Positions 7,722 through 16,148 of a stretch of 64,000 nt of DNA are shown here, one piece after another. Position 1 is the stretch's first letter, and every line of letters begins with the position of its first letter. The notes below the pieces were generated by a model. It was given only the letters and a program-made list of their open reading frames with translations, had not been told where the DNA came from and ran no database searches. The stretch is from contig CAVPIA010000008.1 in the NCBI GenBank assembly GCA_963704875.1, forward strand, positions 1,302,001 to 1,366,000, written 5' to 3'. Both the position numbers and the translations under genes were made by a program. This stretch comes from CAMYOC01 sp963704875. Its GTDB lineage: Bacteria; Pseudomonadota; Gammaproteobacteria; Steroidobacterales; XN24.

Positions 7722-9798
7722 GCGTGCTGAATGGCTGGTTGAGATCGGCACCGAGGAGTTGCCGCCACGGGCGCTTAAGTCACTGGCCGAAGCGTTCTCC
7801 GCCCACCTGGGCGCGGGTCTCGATCAGGCCGGTCTTGATCATGCGGGCCTGCAATCCTATGCGACCCCGCGGCGCCTCGCGGTACGGGCCAGCAAGCTGG
7901 CCACCGTTCAGCCGGATCGCAAAGTCGCACGCCGCGGACCGCCGGTCAGGATCGCGGTCGCTGATGATGGATCGCCTACACGGGCAGGGGAAAAGTTTGC
8001 GAATGGTTGCGGCGTACCGTTTGAGCAGCTGGGGAGACTCGAAACAGACAAGGGCGAGTATCTGTTCTACGAAGATGTGCAAGCCGGTCTGTCTGCCGCA
8101 GCGCTGTTACCCGGGTTGGTCGAGCAGGCGCTTGCTGCGCTTCCGGTGCCACGGAGGATGCGTTGGGGCAGCAGTGACGTCGAATTCGTGCGCCCGGTCC
8201 ACTGGGTGGTCATGTTACTGGATAAAGAGATCGTGCCGGCCACATTGTTTGGCATAGAGGCCGATCGTTACACCCGTGGCCATCGCTTCCTGGCGCCTGA
8301 TCCGTTGCCGATTGCGCACGCCTCAGATTACCCACAACTGCTGGAGCGCGAAGCGCACGTGGTCGCCGATTTTGCGGAGCGAAGTGCGCGGATCGAAAAA
8401 CAAGTGGGCAAGCTGGCGCAATCAATCGGGGGACGTGCCTTATATGACCACGGTCTGCTGGATGAAGTGACGGCACTTGTTGAATGGCCGGTGCCGCTGT
8501 CCGGCCACTTCGAAGAGCGCTTCCTGAAACTGCCGCGCGAGGTGCTGGTGTCTACCTTGCAGGCGCATCAGCGTTATTTTCCGGTGGAGAACTCGTCCGG
8601 TGAACTGCTGCCCGAGTTCATCACCGTCAGCAATCTGCCCAGCCGGGACCCGGCGCAGGTCAAAGCCGGCAATGAGCGCGTGGTCAGACCGCGACTCAGC
8701 GATGCCGCGTTCTTCTTCGACAGCGATCGGCGACACACTCTGGCCAGCCGCGTGGACTCGCTGGCCAAGGTGGTATTCCAGAAGAAACTGGGCAGCCTGA
8801 TGGACAAGAGCCAGAGGGTTTCCGCGCTGGCCGGCGAGATCGCGGTCAGCCTGGGAACCGACGCCGGACAGGCGGAACGTGCGGGGCTGTTAGCCAAGTG
8901 CGATCTGTTGACCTCTATGGTCGGTGAATTCCCGGATCTGCAGGGCGTGATGGGCCGTTATTACGCAAGCCATGATGGCGAGCCAGCCTTGGTCGCGCAG
9001 GCGATCGAAGAGCAGTATCTGCCGCGATTCGCCGGCGATGCCTTGCCGCTGGGGGCGCCCGGCCGGGCGCTGGCCGTGGCGGAGAAGCTGGACACACTGG
9101 CGGGGATCTTTGCCATTGGGCAACGACCGTCGGGAACCCGGGACCCATTTGGTTTGCGGCGCAGTGCACTCGGCGCGCTGCGCATTATTATCGAGTGCGA
9201 ACTGGATCTGGATCTGCTGCAGCATTTGCGTTCGGCGGCCGCTCGCATTCCCGGCTGTGCTAGTGCCGAAGATGTCGCGACAGAAGTATTCGATTACATG
9301 ATGGAGCGACTGCGTGCTTATTACACTGAGGCCGAGACTGACCCGGTGTCCGCGGATATTTTTGAGGCCGTGCTTGCGAGACGGCCGACCCGGCCGCTGG
9401 ATTTCCATCAGCGCATTCAGGCAGTGATGGGATTCACCTCGCTGGCGGCCAGCGCCAGCCTGGCGGCGGCGAATAAACGGGTCGCCAATATCCTGCGCAA
9501 GGCGGAATTTGAAGCCGGCGCGAGTGTAGATCCGGCGCGGCTGGTAGAGGGCGAGGAACGGGCTCTCTACGAAGCGCTTGGCGCCTTGCGTCAGGAAGTC
9601 GAGACGCTGATCGAAGCGCGCAGTTATGGCGCGGCACTGGAACGACTGGCTACTCTAAGGACGCCGGTGGATGCATTCTTCGACAAAGTCATGGTGATGG
9701 ATGAGGACCCGGCCCTGCGTCGCAACCGGCTTGCTTTGCTTAGCCAGATGCGAGACCTGTTTTTACGCACCGCGGACCTGTCTCGGTTGAATGGCTGA
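7714..9798 (+). CDS. glyS: Glycyl-tRNA synthetase beta subunit
   Basis: The 694-residue tRNA-recognising subunit that pairs with GlyQ. The N-terminal LVEIGTEELPPRALKSLAEAF is diagnostic; further inside, RRMRWGSSDVEFVRPVHW and STLQAHQRYFP are conserved, and the C-terminal helical region holds the anticodon-binding fold. Length is normal. It overlaps glyQ upstream by 8 bp, and its TGA overlaps the gmhB start by one base. Confidence 0.97.
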   Translation: MAERAEWLVEIGTEELPPRALKSLAEAFSAHLGAGLDQAGLDHAGLQSYATPRRLAVRASKLATVQPDRKVARRGPPVRIAVADDGSPTRAGEKFANGCGVPFEQLGRLETDKGEYLFYEDVQAGLSAAALLPGLVEQALAALPVPRRMRWGSSDVEFVRPVHWVVMLLDKEIVPATLFGIEADRYTRGHRFLAPDPLPIAHASDYPQLLEREAHVVADFAERSARIEKQVGKLAQSIGGRALYDHGLLDEVTALVEWPVPLSGHFEERFLKLPREVLVSTLQAHQRYFPVENSSGELLPEFITVSNLPSRDPAQVKAGNERVVRPRLSDAAFFFDSDRRHTLASRVDSLAKVVFQKKLGSLMDKSQRVSALAGEIAVSLGTDAGQAERAGLLAKCDLLTSMVGEFPDLQGVMGRYYASHDGEPALVAQAIEEQYLPRFAGDALPLGAPGRALAVAEKLDTLAGIFAIGQRPSGTRDPFGLRRSALGALRIIIECELDLDLLQHLRSAAARIPGCASAEDVATEVFDYMMERLRAYYTEAETDPVSADIFEAVLARRPTRPLDFHQRIQAVMGFTSLAASASLAAANKRVANILRKAEFEAGASVDPARLVEGEERALYEALGALRQEVETLIEARSYGAALERLATLRTPVDAFFDKVMVMDEDPALRRNRLALLSQMRDLFLRTADLSRLNG

Positions 9799-10373
9799 TG
9801 TCGGCTCCACGCGCAGCCACTCCCGGACTGGTGGTAGTGGATCGTGATGGGGTGATCAATCGTGATCGCGAAGACTTCGTCAAGACGGTCGATGAATGGC
9901 AACCATTGCCAGGTAGTCTCGAAGCGCTGGCGTTACTCACCCGGGCCGGGTTCACCATTGCGGTGGCGAGCAATCAGTCAGGCTTGGGTCGCGGCTTGTT
10001 CGATCTTGAAACGCTGGAGGCCATTCACGAGAAAATGCGAGTGGCAGTCGAACGGGCAGGCGGTCACATCGCGTTGATTGCCTACTGCCCCCACCGCCCG
10101 GATGAAGACTGTTCGTGCAGGAAACCACGACCGGGGTTGATGGTGACTATCGCGGATGAACTGGCCTTGTCATTGACCGACGCGCCATGCATTGGAGATT
10201 CCAAACGCGACCTGGTCGCTGCCAGGGCGGTAGGAGGCAGACCGATGCTGGTGCTGACCGGCAATGGAGAAACAACCCGGACCGCGATGGACGACGCGGA
10301 CAGCATCGAGATTTTTCCTGATCTGCTCGCTGCAGCACACGTTCTGGCCGGGGAGCGGCAGGAATCGTGTTAA
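9798..10373 (+). CDS. gmhB: D-glycero-beta-D-manno-heptose-1,7-bisphosphate 7-phosphatase
   Basis: HAD-superfamily phosphatase of 191 residues that removes the 7-phosphate in ADP-heptose synthesis for the lipopolysaccharide core. The nucleophile Asp lies in VVVDRDGVIN (about residues 12-21), the Thr/Ser motif in VASNQSGLGRG, and the acidic motif in CIGDSKRDL. A zinc-binding loop is visible as CPHRPDEDCSCRKPRPG, which marks GmhB rather than a histidinol phosphatase. It is translationally coupled to glyS (TGATG overlap) and to the acyltransferase after it. Confidence 0.92.
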   Translation: MSAPRAATPGLVVVDRDGVINRDREDFVKTVDEWQPLPGSLEALALLTRAGFTIAVASNQSGLGRGLFDLETLEAIHEKMRVAVERAGGHIALIAYCPHRPDEDCSCRKPRPGLMVTIADELALSLTDAPCIGDSKRDLVAARAVGGRPMLVLTGNGETTRTAMDDADSIEIFPDLLAAAHVLAGERQESC

Positions 10374-11107
10374 TTCGCTCGCTGATATTCACCGCGCTGT
10401 TTTTTCTGGTCACTCTGGTGGTCGCCAGTGCCGTCGTGTTGAGCGCGCCGTTCGGGTTTGCGACCCGGTTTCGCCTGGGCAAGGTCTGGGCGTGGATCAA
10501 TCTGTGGTTGCTCAAGACGATCTGCGGACTCGACTACGAGGTCGAGGGTGCGGATAACATCCCGCCGCAAAGCGGTGTCGCGCTGATAAAGCACTCGTCG
10601 ACATTCGAAACCGTGGTCGTCTTTCTGCTCTTCCCGCCACAATGCATTGTGCTCAAGCGCGAACTGATGTGGATCCCTTTTCTCGGCTGGGCGCTCGCGC
10701 TGATCAAGCCAATTGCCATTGATCGCAACGCCCATCGATCTGCGGTGCGCCAGGTGGTGCACATGGGTACAGCGCGGCTGGAGGAAGGCCTGTGGGTGGT
10801 TATTTTCCCGGAAGGAACCAGAATGCCGGCTGGCACCACCAGACGCTACGGCGTCAGCGGCGCGCTGCTGGCCTGCGAAACCGACCGCCCGGTGGTACCG
10901 GTGGCCCATAATGCCGGGGACTTCTGGCCCCGCCGCGGCTTACGCAAAAAACCAGGCACCATCCGTGTCGTCATCGGCCCACCCATCAACACCAACGGAC
11001 GAAAACCCGGCGAGGTTAACGACGAAGCCAAGGCCTGGATCGATCAGCAGATGATGCAAATCAGTCCCGCCCATCATGATCAGGGCCCATCGCCATCGGG
11101 GCCATAA
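10367..11107 (+). CDS. plsC: 1-acyl-sn-glycerol-3-phosphate acyltransferase (PlsC family)
   Basis: Membrane-anchored acyltransferase of 246 residues that would turn lysophosphatidate into phosphatidate. One N-terminal membrane segment (about 3-28) is followed by block I KHSSTFE, an H-x4-E form of the classic H-x4-D motif. This variant is familiar in PlsC proteins next to gmhB, with Glu replacing Asp. Block III is present as IFPEGTR and block IV as PVVPVAHNAG. It begins with GTG and overlaps gmhB by 7 bp, closing the glyQ-glyS-gmhB-plsC operon. Some members of the family may act on other lysolipids. Confidence 0.87.
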   Translation: MLIRSLIFTALFFLVTLVVASAVVLSAPFGFATRFRLGKVWAWINLWLLKTICGLDYEVEGADNIPPQSGVALIKHSSTFETVVVFLLFPPQCIVLKRELMWIPFLGWALALIKPIAIDRNAHRSAVRQVVHMGTARLEEGLWVVIFPEGTRMPAGTTRRYGVSGALLACETDRPVVPVAHNAGDFWPRRGLRKKPGTIRVVIGPPINTNGRKPGEVNDEAKAWIDQQMMQISPAHHDQGPSPSGP

Positions 11108-11313
11108 GGACAACAAGGACAGGTCCTCGGTGAACAGCGTCGAAATGAGCTAAAAACTACCGAAGATCTCTTAAAATCCGGTTTCTTCACCGATCCCCAC
11201 AGCGCCGCAACAGATCACGCAAAGATCGTTGATAGAACGTTCGTTCTGTCACGCTCGGTGGCGAACCGCGCTTAACCTGGTGCTAAATGTATCGAAACTG
11301 ACGAATCTTGCGC

Positions 11314-13734
11314 TTAGACGTCGAGATTGGCCACGGTCAGCGCATTCCGTTCGATAAACTCGCGGCGCGGCTCGACCTGATCACCCATCAGCGTGGTGAA
11401 GATCTCGTCAGCTGAAATGGCATCCTCGACCCGAACCTGCATCAGGCGACGCGTTTCCGGATTTACTGTGGTGTCCCAGAGCTGGTCAGGATTCATCTCG
11501 CCAAGCCCTTTGTAGCGCTGTATCGCCTGACCCTTCTTCGCCTGGTCCAACAGCCAGTCCACTGCCTGCGGGAAGGAAGTCACCGGTTGCCGTTTTTCAC
11601 CGCGAACGACAAACGCCCCGTCCCCGATCAGGTCGGACAATTCGGCCGCCAGCGAAGCAATCCGGCGGTACTCCACGGATTCGAAAAACTCACGTGAAAT
11701 CGTTTTTATCGTGTCCACCCCATGATGCGTATGGACAACGCGGATTCGCCAGCTATGCTCGGCGTCGGCCGGCTCATAAGCCAGCATGTACCGCTGCCCA
11801 TGCCCGTTGTTGGAGATGGTCAGCGACTGCTCGAGCTCGGCCATCCAGGCGGCCATGGCTGCCGGATCGTCCAGCGTCGCTGCGCTGACGGTGGGGACCA
11901 ACAATAGCCGGCGCAGAAGCTCCGGATCATAGCGGCGACCAAGCCGGTCGATAATCGCGCGGACCTCCATGAACTGCGCGACCAGTGCTTCCAGCCCCGG
12001 GCCCTGCAATCCTGGCGCCGCGTCGGAAACGTGCAGCGCGGCCTGCTCCATTGCAAGCGACATCAGATAAGCGTTCAGTTCCGCATCATCTTTAACATAA
12101 TGCTCTTGCTTGCCTTTCTTGATCTTGTACAGCGGCGGCTGGGCGATATAGATATGCCCGCGCTCGATCAGCTCCGGCATCTGCCGGTAAAAGAAGGTCA
12201 GTAGCAAAGTACGGATATGCGAACCATCGACATCGGCGTCGGTCATGATGATGACGCGGTGATAGCGCAGCTTGTCCGGATCGAACTCCTCGCGGCCGAT
12301 TCCACAACCCAGGGCGGTGATCAAAGTACCCACCTCAGCCGAGGATAACATCTTGTCAAACCTGGCTTTTTCCACATTCAGGATCTTGCCCTTGAGTGGC
12401 AGGATGGCTTGGGTCCGACGGTCTCTGCCCTGCTTGGCTGAGCCGCCAGCGGAATCGCCCTCAACCAGGAAAAGCTCGGACAGGGCGGGATCCTTTTCCT
12501 GACAGTCAGCAAGCTTTCCGGGCAGACCGGCGACATCCAGTGCCCCTTTACGCCGAGTCATTTCGCGCGCCTTGCGCGCCGCCTCTCTTGCTCTTGCCGC
12601 ATCGACGATTTTGCCGACCACGGCCTTGGCGTCACTCGGATGTTCCAGCAGGAATTCTTCCAGCTTCTCAGCCATGGCTGATTCCACCACTGCCTTAACC
12701 TCGGAGGAGACCAGCTTGTCCTTGGTTTGTGAAGAAAATTTGGGGTCAGGCACCTTTACCGACAGCACCGCTGTCAGGCCCTCCCGGGCGTCATCGCCGG
12801 TGGTAGAAACCTTTTCTTTGCGTGCCAGACCTTCTCGTTCAATGTAATTATTCAGGGTCCGAGTCAGCGCGCTACGAAACCCGGCCAGATGGGTGCCACC
12901 ATCCCGCTGCGGGATATTATTGGTGTAGCAGAACATGTTCTCCTGATAGGAGTCATTCCACTGCATGGCCACTTCCACCCCGGTCCCATCGCGATCTGTG
13001 GAGAAATAGAACGCGGTCGGATGGATCGGCGTCTTGTTGCGATTCAGATGCTCGACGAACGCACGGATACCGCCCTCGTATTCGAATACATCATGCTCCT
13101 CGGAACGCTCGTCACTGAGATCGATGCGCACCCCAGAGTTCAAAAAGGACAGTTCGCGCAGGCGTTTTGCCAGCACATCGTAATGAAAACTGATGTTGGT
13201 AAAGACTTCGCTGCTGGGTTTGAAACGCACCGTGGTTCCGGTTCGGTCGGATTCACCCACCACGGCCAGGTCGGACACCGGTCTGCCGAGATGGTATTCC
13301 TGGCGGTGGATCTTGCCTTCGCGGTAAACGGTCAGTTCCAGCGTCTCGGACAAGGCGTTGACCACCGATACCCCCACGCCGTGCAAACCCCCGGATACTT
13401 TGTACGAGTTGTCATCGAACTTTCCGCCGGCATGCAGCACGGTCATGATGACTTCCGCAGCGGATTTGCCTTCTTCTTCGTGCATACCGACCGGAATGCC
13501 GCGACCGTCGTCTGACACGGTGACCGATTCATCAGCGTGGATTCTGACCTTGACTACCGAGCAATGTCCGGCCAGCGCTTCGTCGATGGAATTATCCACC
13601 ACCTCAAACACCATATGGTGCAGCCCGGTGCCGTCATCGGTATCGCCAATGTACATTCCCGGACGTTTCCGTACGGCATCCAGGCCCTTGAGAACCTTGA
13701 TATTTTTTGCTTCGTAACTGTTATTTTCGCTCAT
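11314..13734 (-). CDS. gyrB: DNA gyrase subunit B
   Basis: The 806-residue ATPase subunit of gyrase; with GyrA it introduces negative supercoils. It has a GHKL ATP-binding domain (EVVDNSIDEALAGH, DDGRGIPVG, GGLHGVGVSVVNALS), a transducer domain, a TOPRIM domain (LVEGDSAGGSAKQGRDR and the IIMTDADVDGSHIRTL metal site) and the C-terminal gyrase B tail (QRYKGLGEMNPDQLW). A 150-residue insertion in the TOPRIM region is the form usual in gammaproteobacteria. The start at 13734 (MSENNSYEAK) is chosen over a frame reaching 13815 because the family begins here. It lies 28 bp after recF in the same direction. Confidence 0.97.
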   Translation of the reverse strand: MSENNSYEAKNIKVLKGLDAVRKRPGMYIGDTDDGTGLHHMVFEVVDNSIDEALAGHCSVVKVRIHADESVTVSDDGRGIPVGMHEEEGKSAAEVIMTVLHAGGKFDDNSYKVSGGLHGVGVSVVNALSETLELTVYREGKIHRQEYHLGRPVSDLAVVGESDRTGTTVRFKPSSEVFTNISFHYDVLAKRLRELSFLNSGVRIDLSDERSEEHDVFEYEGGIRAFVEHLNRNKTPIHPTAFYFSTDRDGTGVEVAMQWNDSYQENMFCYTNNIPQRDGGTHLAGFRSALTRTLNNYIEREGLARKEKVSTTGDDAREGLTAVLSVKVPDPKFSSQTKDKLVSSEVKAVVESAMAEKLEEFLLEHPSDAKAVVGKIVDAARAREAARKAREMTRRKGALDVAGLPGKLADCQEKDPALSELFLVEGDSAGGSAKQGRDRRTQAILPLKGKILNVEKARFDKMLSSAEVGTLITALGCGIGREEFDPDKLRYHRVIIMTDADVDGSHIRTLLLTFFYRQMPELIERGHIYIAQPPLYKIKKGKQEHYVKDDAELNAYLMSLAMEQAALHVSDAAPGLQGPGLEALVAQFMEVRAIIDRLGRRYDPELLRRLLLVPTVSAATLDDPAAMAAWMAELEQSLTISNNGHGQRYMLAYEPADAEHSWRIRVVHTHHGVDTIKTISREFFESVEYRRIASLAAELSDLIGDGAFVVRGEKRQPVTSFPQAVDWLLDQAKKGQAIQRYKGLGEMNPDQLWDTTVNPETRRLMQVRVEDAISADEIFTTLMGDQVEPRREFIERNALTVANLDV

Positions 13735-13762
13735 TGAACGTTTCCGCGGCGCAGTCGACGGA

Positions 13763-14827
13763 TTATACCACCGATAGCACCTTGCCTTGTTCCACGTGAA
13801 ACACCGCGTGCTCACCCTCTATCGGGACGTCCCTCCGGTCCAGCGCGGTGACAAATAGCTGCGATCCCAGATCCGTGACCGCTTCCATCAGCCGCGAGAG
13901 ACTTCCTGCATCCAGCTCCGCGGCAATATCGTCGAGCAGCAAAACGCTGCGCAGGTCCTTACGCACCTCCAGGTTCCTCAGCTGTCCCAACACCAGACTC
14001 GCGGCCAGCAATTTTTGCTGCCCCCGCGAGACCCTGCCCCGCGCGCGGCGCTTTTCGATATCTATGGTCAGATCAGCGCGGTGCGGCCCAGTGTGGGTTG
14101 CACCGAAACGGCGATCCCGGTCCCTGCTTTGCGCCAGCGACTCCGCCAGCGTTTTGCCATCCGGCCAGCCGGGCCGGTATTCCATCCGAATATCAGCCCC
14201 CAGCAGGTGCCGGCCGATTCTCTGGACCTCCGGCTGCAGCTCAGCAAGGTAGGCCTGCCTTTGTCCGCTAAGAGCTTCTCCCTCAGTCGACAATTGTTCG
14301 TCCCAGATCTCCAGATCTGCCGGTGGTTTCTGTCTCAACGCTGCATTTCGCTGCCTGAGCGCCCGTTGATAACGGCGCCAATGCTCGAGAAAGGCATGTT
14401 CCACGTGGAACACCCCCCAATCCATAAACCGCCGCCGCACGCCGGGTCCTTCCTCCACCAGTCGATGCAGCTCTGGATCCAGCACCTGCACCGGCAGCCA
14501 TTCAGCCAGCATTGCGGCACTATTCTCGTCCTGTCCGTTGATCCTGACCTGTGGCGGGCCGCCGCGATTCAGACCCAGGCCCAATTGCGCCGTCTGTTCC
14601 GCCCTCTGTACTCGCGCGCTAATCAAGGCCTGTGGCTGGCCATCTCTGATCAAACCCTCACGCTGGGCACCCCGAAAAGAACGGCCACGGCCCAGAACAA
14701 ACAGCGCCTCGAGCAAGCTGGTCTTGCCCGAGGCGTTCTCACCGAAAACAAGGTTCTTGTCCGCCGCCTCGAGCGTGACTTCCTCGAGGCAGCGGACGTC
14801 CCGGATCCAGAGTTTCTGTACGGCCAT
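13763..14827 (-). CDS. recF: DNA replication and repair protein RecF
   Basis: SMC-like ATPase of 354 residues that helps load RecA at single-strand gaps. Walker A is FGENASGKTSLLEAL near residue 30, the ABC-type signature SRGQQKLLAASL lies near 270, and Walker B is VLLLDDIAAELD. It follows dnaN by 12 bp and precedes gyrB, the common dnaA-dnaN-recF-gyrB order. Two parS centromere sites are embedded in its coding sequence and both encode the residues V-F-H-V-E. Confidence 0.95.
   Translation of the reverse strand: MAVQKLWIRDVRCLEEVTLEAADKNLVFGENASGKTSLLEALFVLGRGRSFRGAQREGLIRDGQPQALISARVQRAEQTAQLGLGLNRGGPPQVRINGQDENSAAMLAEWLPVQVLDPELHRLVEEGPGVRRRFMDWGVFHVEHAFLEHWRRYQRALRQRNAALRQKPPADLEIWDEQLSTEGEALSGQRQAYLAELQPEVQRIGRHLLGADIRMEYRPGWPDGKTLAESLAQSRDRDRRFGATHTGPHRADLTIDIEKRRARGRVSRGQQKLLAASLVLGQLRNLEVRKDLRSVLLLDDIAAELDAGSLSRLMEAVTDLGSQLFVTALDRRDVPIEGEHAVFHVEQGKVLSVV
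13788..13803. other. parS: parS chromosome partition site 1
   Basis: TGTTCCACGTGAAACA matches the ParB-binding consensus TGTTNCACGTGAAACA at every position. It lies inside the 3' end of recF, about 2.3 kb from the dnaN/dnaA spacer. parA and parB are at 44.6-46.3 kb. Confidence 0.92.
14397..14412. other. parS: parS chromosome partition site 2
   Basis: TGTTCCACGTGGAACA is a perfect 16-bp palindrome of the parS type. It lies in recF, 609 bp from site 1. Confidence 0.92.
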
Positions 14828-14839
14828 CCGCCCCTGGGA

Positions 14840-15937
14840 TCAGAGACGCATCGGCATGACAACGTATTTGCAGCCCTCGGTCCCCGCATCCCAGATCAGG
14901 CAGCTGCTGCTTGGGTCGCTGATCTGCACGTTTACCTGGTCCCCATCCAGCGCGCCCAGGGCATCCATCAGATAGTTGACGTTAAAGCCGACCTCCATCG
15001 CGTCGCCGTCATAATTGACCTCCAGCTCTTCCTCGGCTTCTTCCTGCTCCGGATTATGAGCCTGGATACGCAGCGCGTTTTTCGCCATGTCGAGACGGAT
15101 GCCCCGGTACTTCTCGTTGGACAGGATCGCGGTGCGATAGAGCGAGTGCCGCAAATCTTCCCGATCCGCGAGGATAAAGCTGCCATCCTGTTTCGGTATA
15201 ACGCGTTGATAATCGGGAAACCGTCCATCAATCAGCTTGGACGTAAAGCGAATTGATCCCACTTCCACGCGGATGTGGTTGGTGCCCAGGGATAGCGTCA
15301 GTTCGCCATCGTCGCCGAGCAGGCGCTGCAATTCCAGCACGCCCTTGCGCGGCACGATCACCTGGTGGTTGCCATCAGTTTCGGCGTCAAAACTAACGTC
15401 GCACAAGCCGAGGCGATGCCCGTCCGTGGCCACCCCTCGCAAGCGCCCCTGTTGAATCTCAAGCAGCAGGCCATTGAGGTAGTAACGGACATCCTGATGC
15501 GCCATCGAAAACTGTGTTTTTTCCAGCAAACGCTTCATAGCATTCTGCGGAAGACTGATCGACTGCTGAGCGTGGATGTCCTCGATAACCGGGAACTCTG
15601 TCGCCGGCAGGGTCGCGAGAGTAAAGCGGCTACGACCGGAACGCACCGTCGCTTTTTCTCCCGCGATACTGATTTCAATCTTGCCACCATCGCCAAGCGC
15701 CTTGCAGATATCCAGCAATTTGCGACCCGGCAAGGTCACCTCACCGTCACTGTCCGCGGCGACATCTGCCGCGGCCACCATTTCCACCTCCAGGTCTGTG
15801 GCCGTCAGAGACACTTTGCCGCCACGGGCCACGATCAGAATATTGGCCAGAATGGGCATGGTCTGCCGACGTTCCACGACGCCGATGACCGCCTGAAGGG
15901 GGTTGAGGAAAGCCTCTCTGCTAGCGCTCAGCTTCAT
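14840..15937 (-). CDS. dnaN: DNA polymerase III beta sliding clamp
   Basis: The 365-residue processivity clamp that rings DNA and tethers polymerase III and other partners. All three clamp domains of about 120 residues are present. The start MKLSASREAFLNPLQAVIGVVERR, the segment PILANILI and the C-terminal peptide-binding end YVVMPMRL are typical. It lies downstream of dnaA across the AT-rich origin spacer and immediately upstream of recF. Confidence 0.97.
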   Translation of the reverse strand: MKLSASREAFLNPLQAVIGVVERRQTMPILANILIVARGGKVSLTATDLEVEMVAAADVAADSDGEVTLPGRKLLDICKALGDGGKIEISIAGEKATVRSGRSRFTLATLPATEFPVIEDIHAQQSISLPQNAMKRLLEKTQFSMAHQDVRYYLNGLLLEIQQGRLRGVATDGHRLGLCDVSFDAETDGNHQVIVPRKGVLELQRLLGDDGELTLSLGTNHIRVEVGSIRFTSKLIDGRFPDYQRVIPKQDGSFILADREDLRHSLYRTAILSNEKYRGIRLDMAKNALRIQAHNPEQEEAEEELEVNYDGDAMEVGFNVNYLMDALGALDGDQVNVQISDPSSSCLIWDAGTEGCKYVVMPMRL

Positions 15938-16004
15938 CGTGTCTCCTGTTAATAATATTTATAAGTATATAAATACTATTGTTATTAATGGTGTCGATAG
16001 ATCC

Positions 16005-16013
16005 TGTGGATAA
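16005..16013 (-). promoter_or_regulatory. DnaA box (perfect)
   Basis: The reverse complement reads TTATCCACA, the high-affinity DnaA box, at the edge of the AT-rich core. Confidence 0.85.
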
Positions 16014-16104
16014 CTATCATAAAATACATATAAATCAATAGGTTAACTAACTATAATTCGGCTCGCGACCGGGTCTTTGAACCCCCCATAGACTGGGTGG
16101 TAGC

Positions 16105-16113
16105 TGTGGATAA
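16105..16113 (-). promoter_or_regulatory. DnaA box (perfect)
   Basis: Second TTATCCACA on the minus strand, 100 bp from the first and close to the dnaA stop codon. Confidence 0.85.
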
Positions 16114-16148
16114 CTTCCTGAAGTTTTTTTCTCCACAGTTTATTCAGC

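Larger units (their letters stand above)
15938..16148. other. oriC: Probable chromosomal replication origin (oriC), dnaN/dnaA spacer
   Basis: The 211-bp spacer contains a strongly AT-rich core (about 15945-16065, with runs such as TAATAATATTTATAAG) that contrasts with the GC-rich surroundings. It holds two perfect DnaA boxes in the same orientation (TGTGGATAA at 16005-16013 and 16105-16113, exactly 100 bp apart) and an imperfect one, TTCTCCACA, at 16129-16137. Its place beside dnaA, dnaN, gyrB and two parS sites supports an origin. The dnaA/rpmH gap on the other side of dnaA has one further box and may contribute. Confidence 0.75.

Noticed and set aside
11222..11248. AGAACGTTCGTTCT inverted repeat downstream of gyrB
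   Set aside because: The stem is short and no T-run follows on either strand; not enough to call a terminator or operator.
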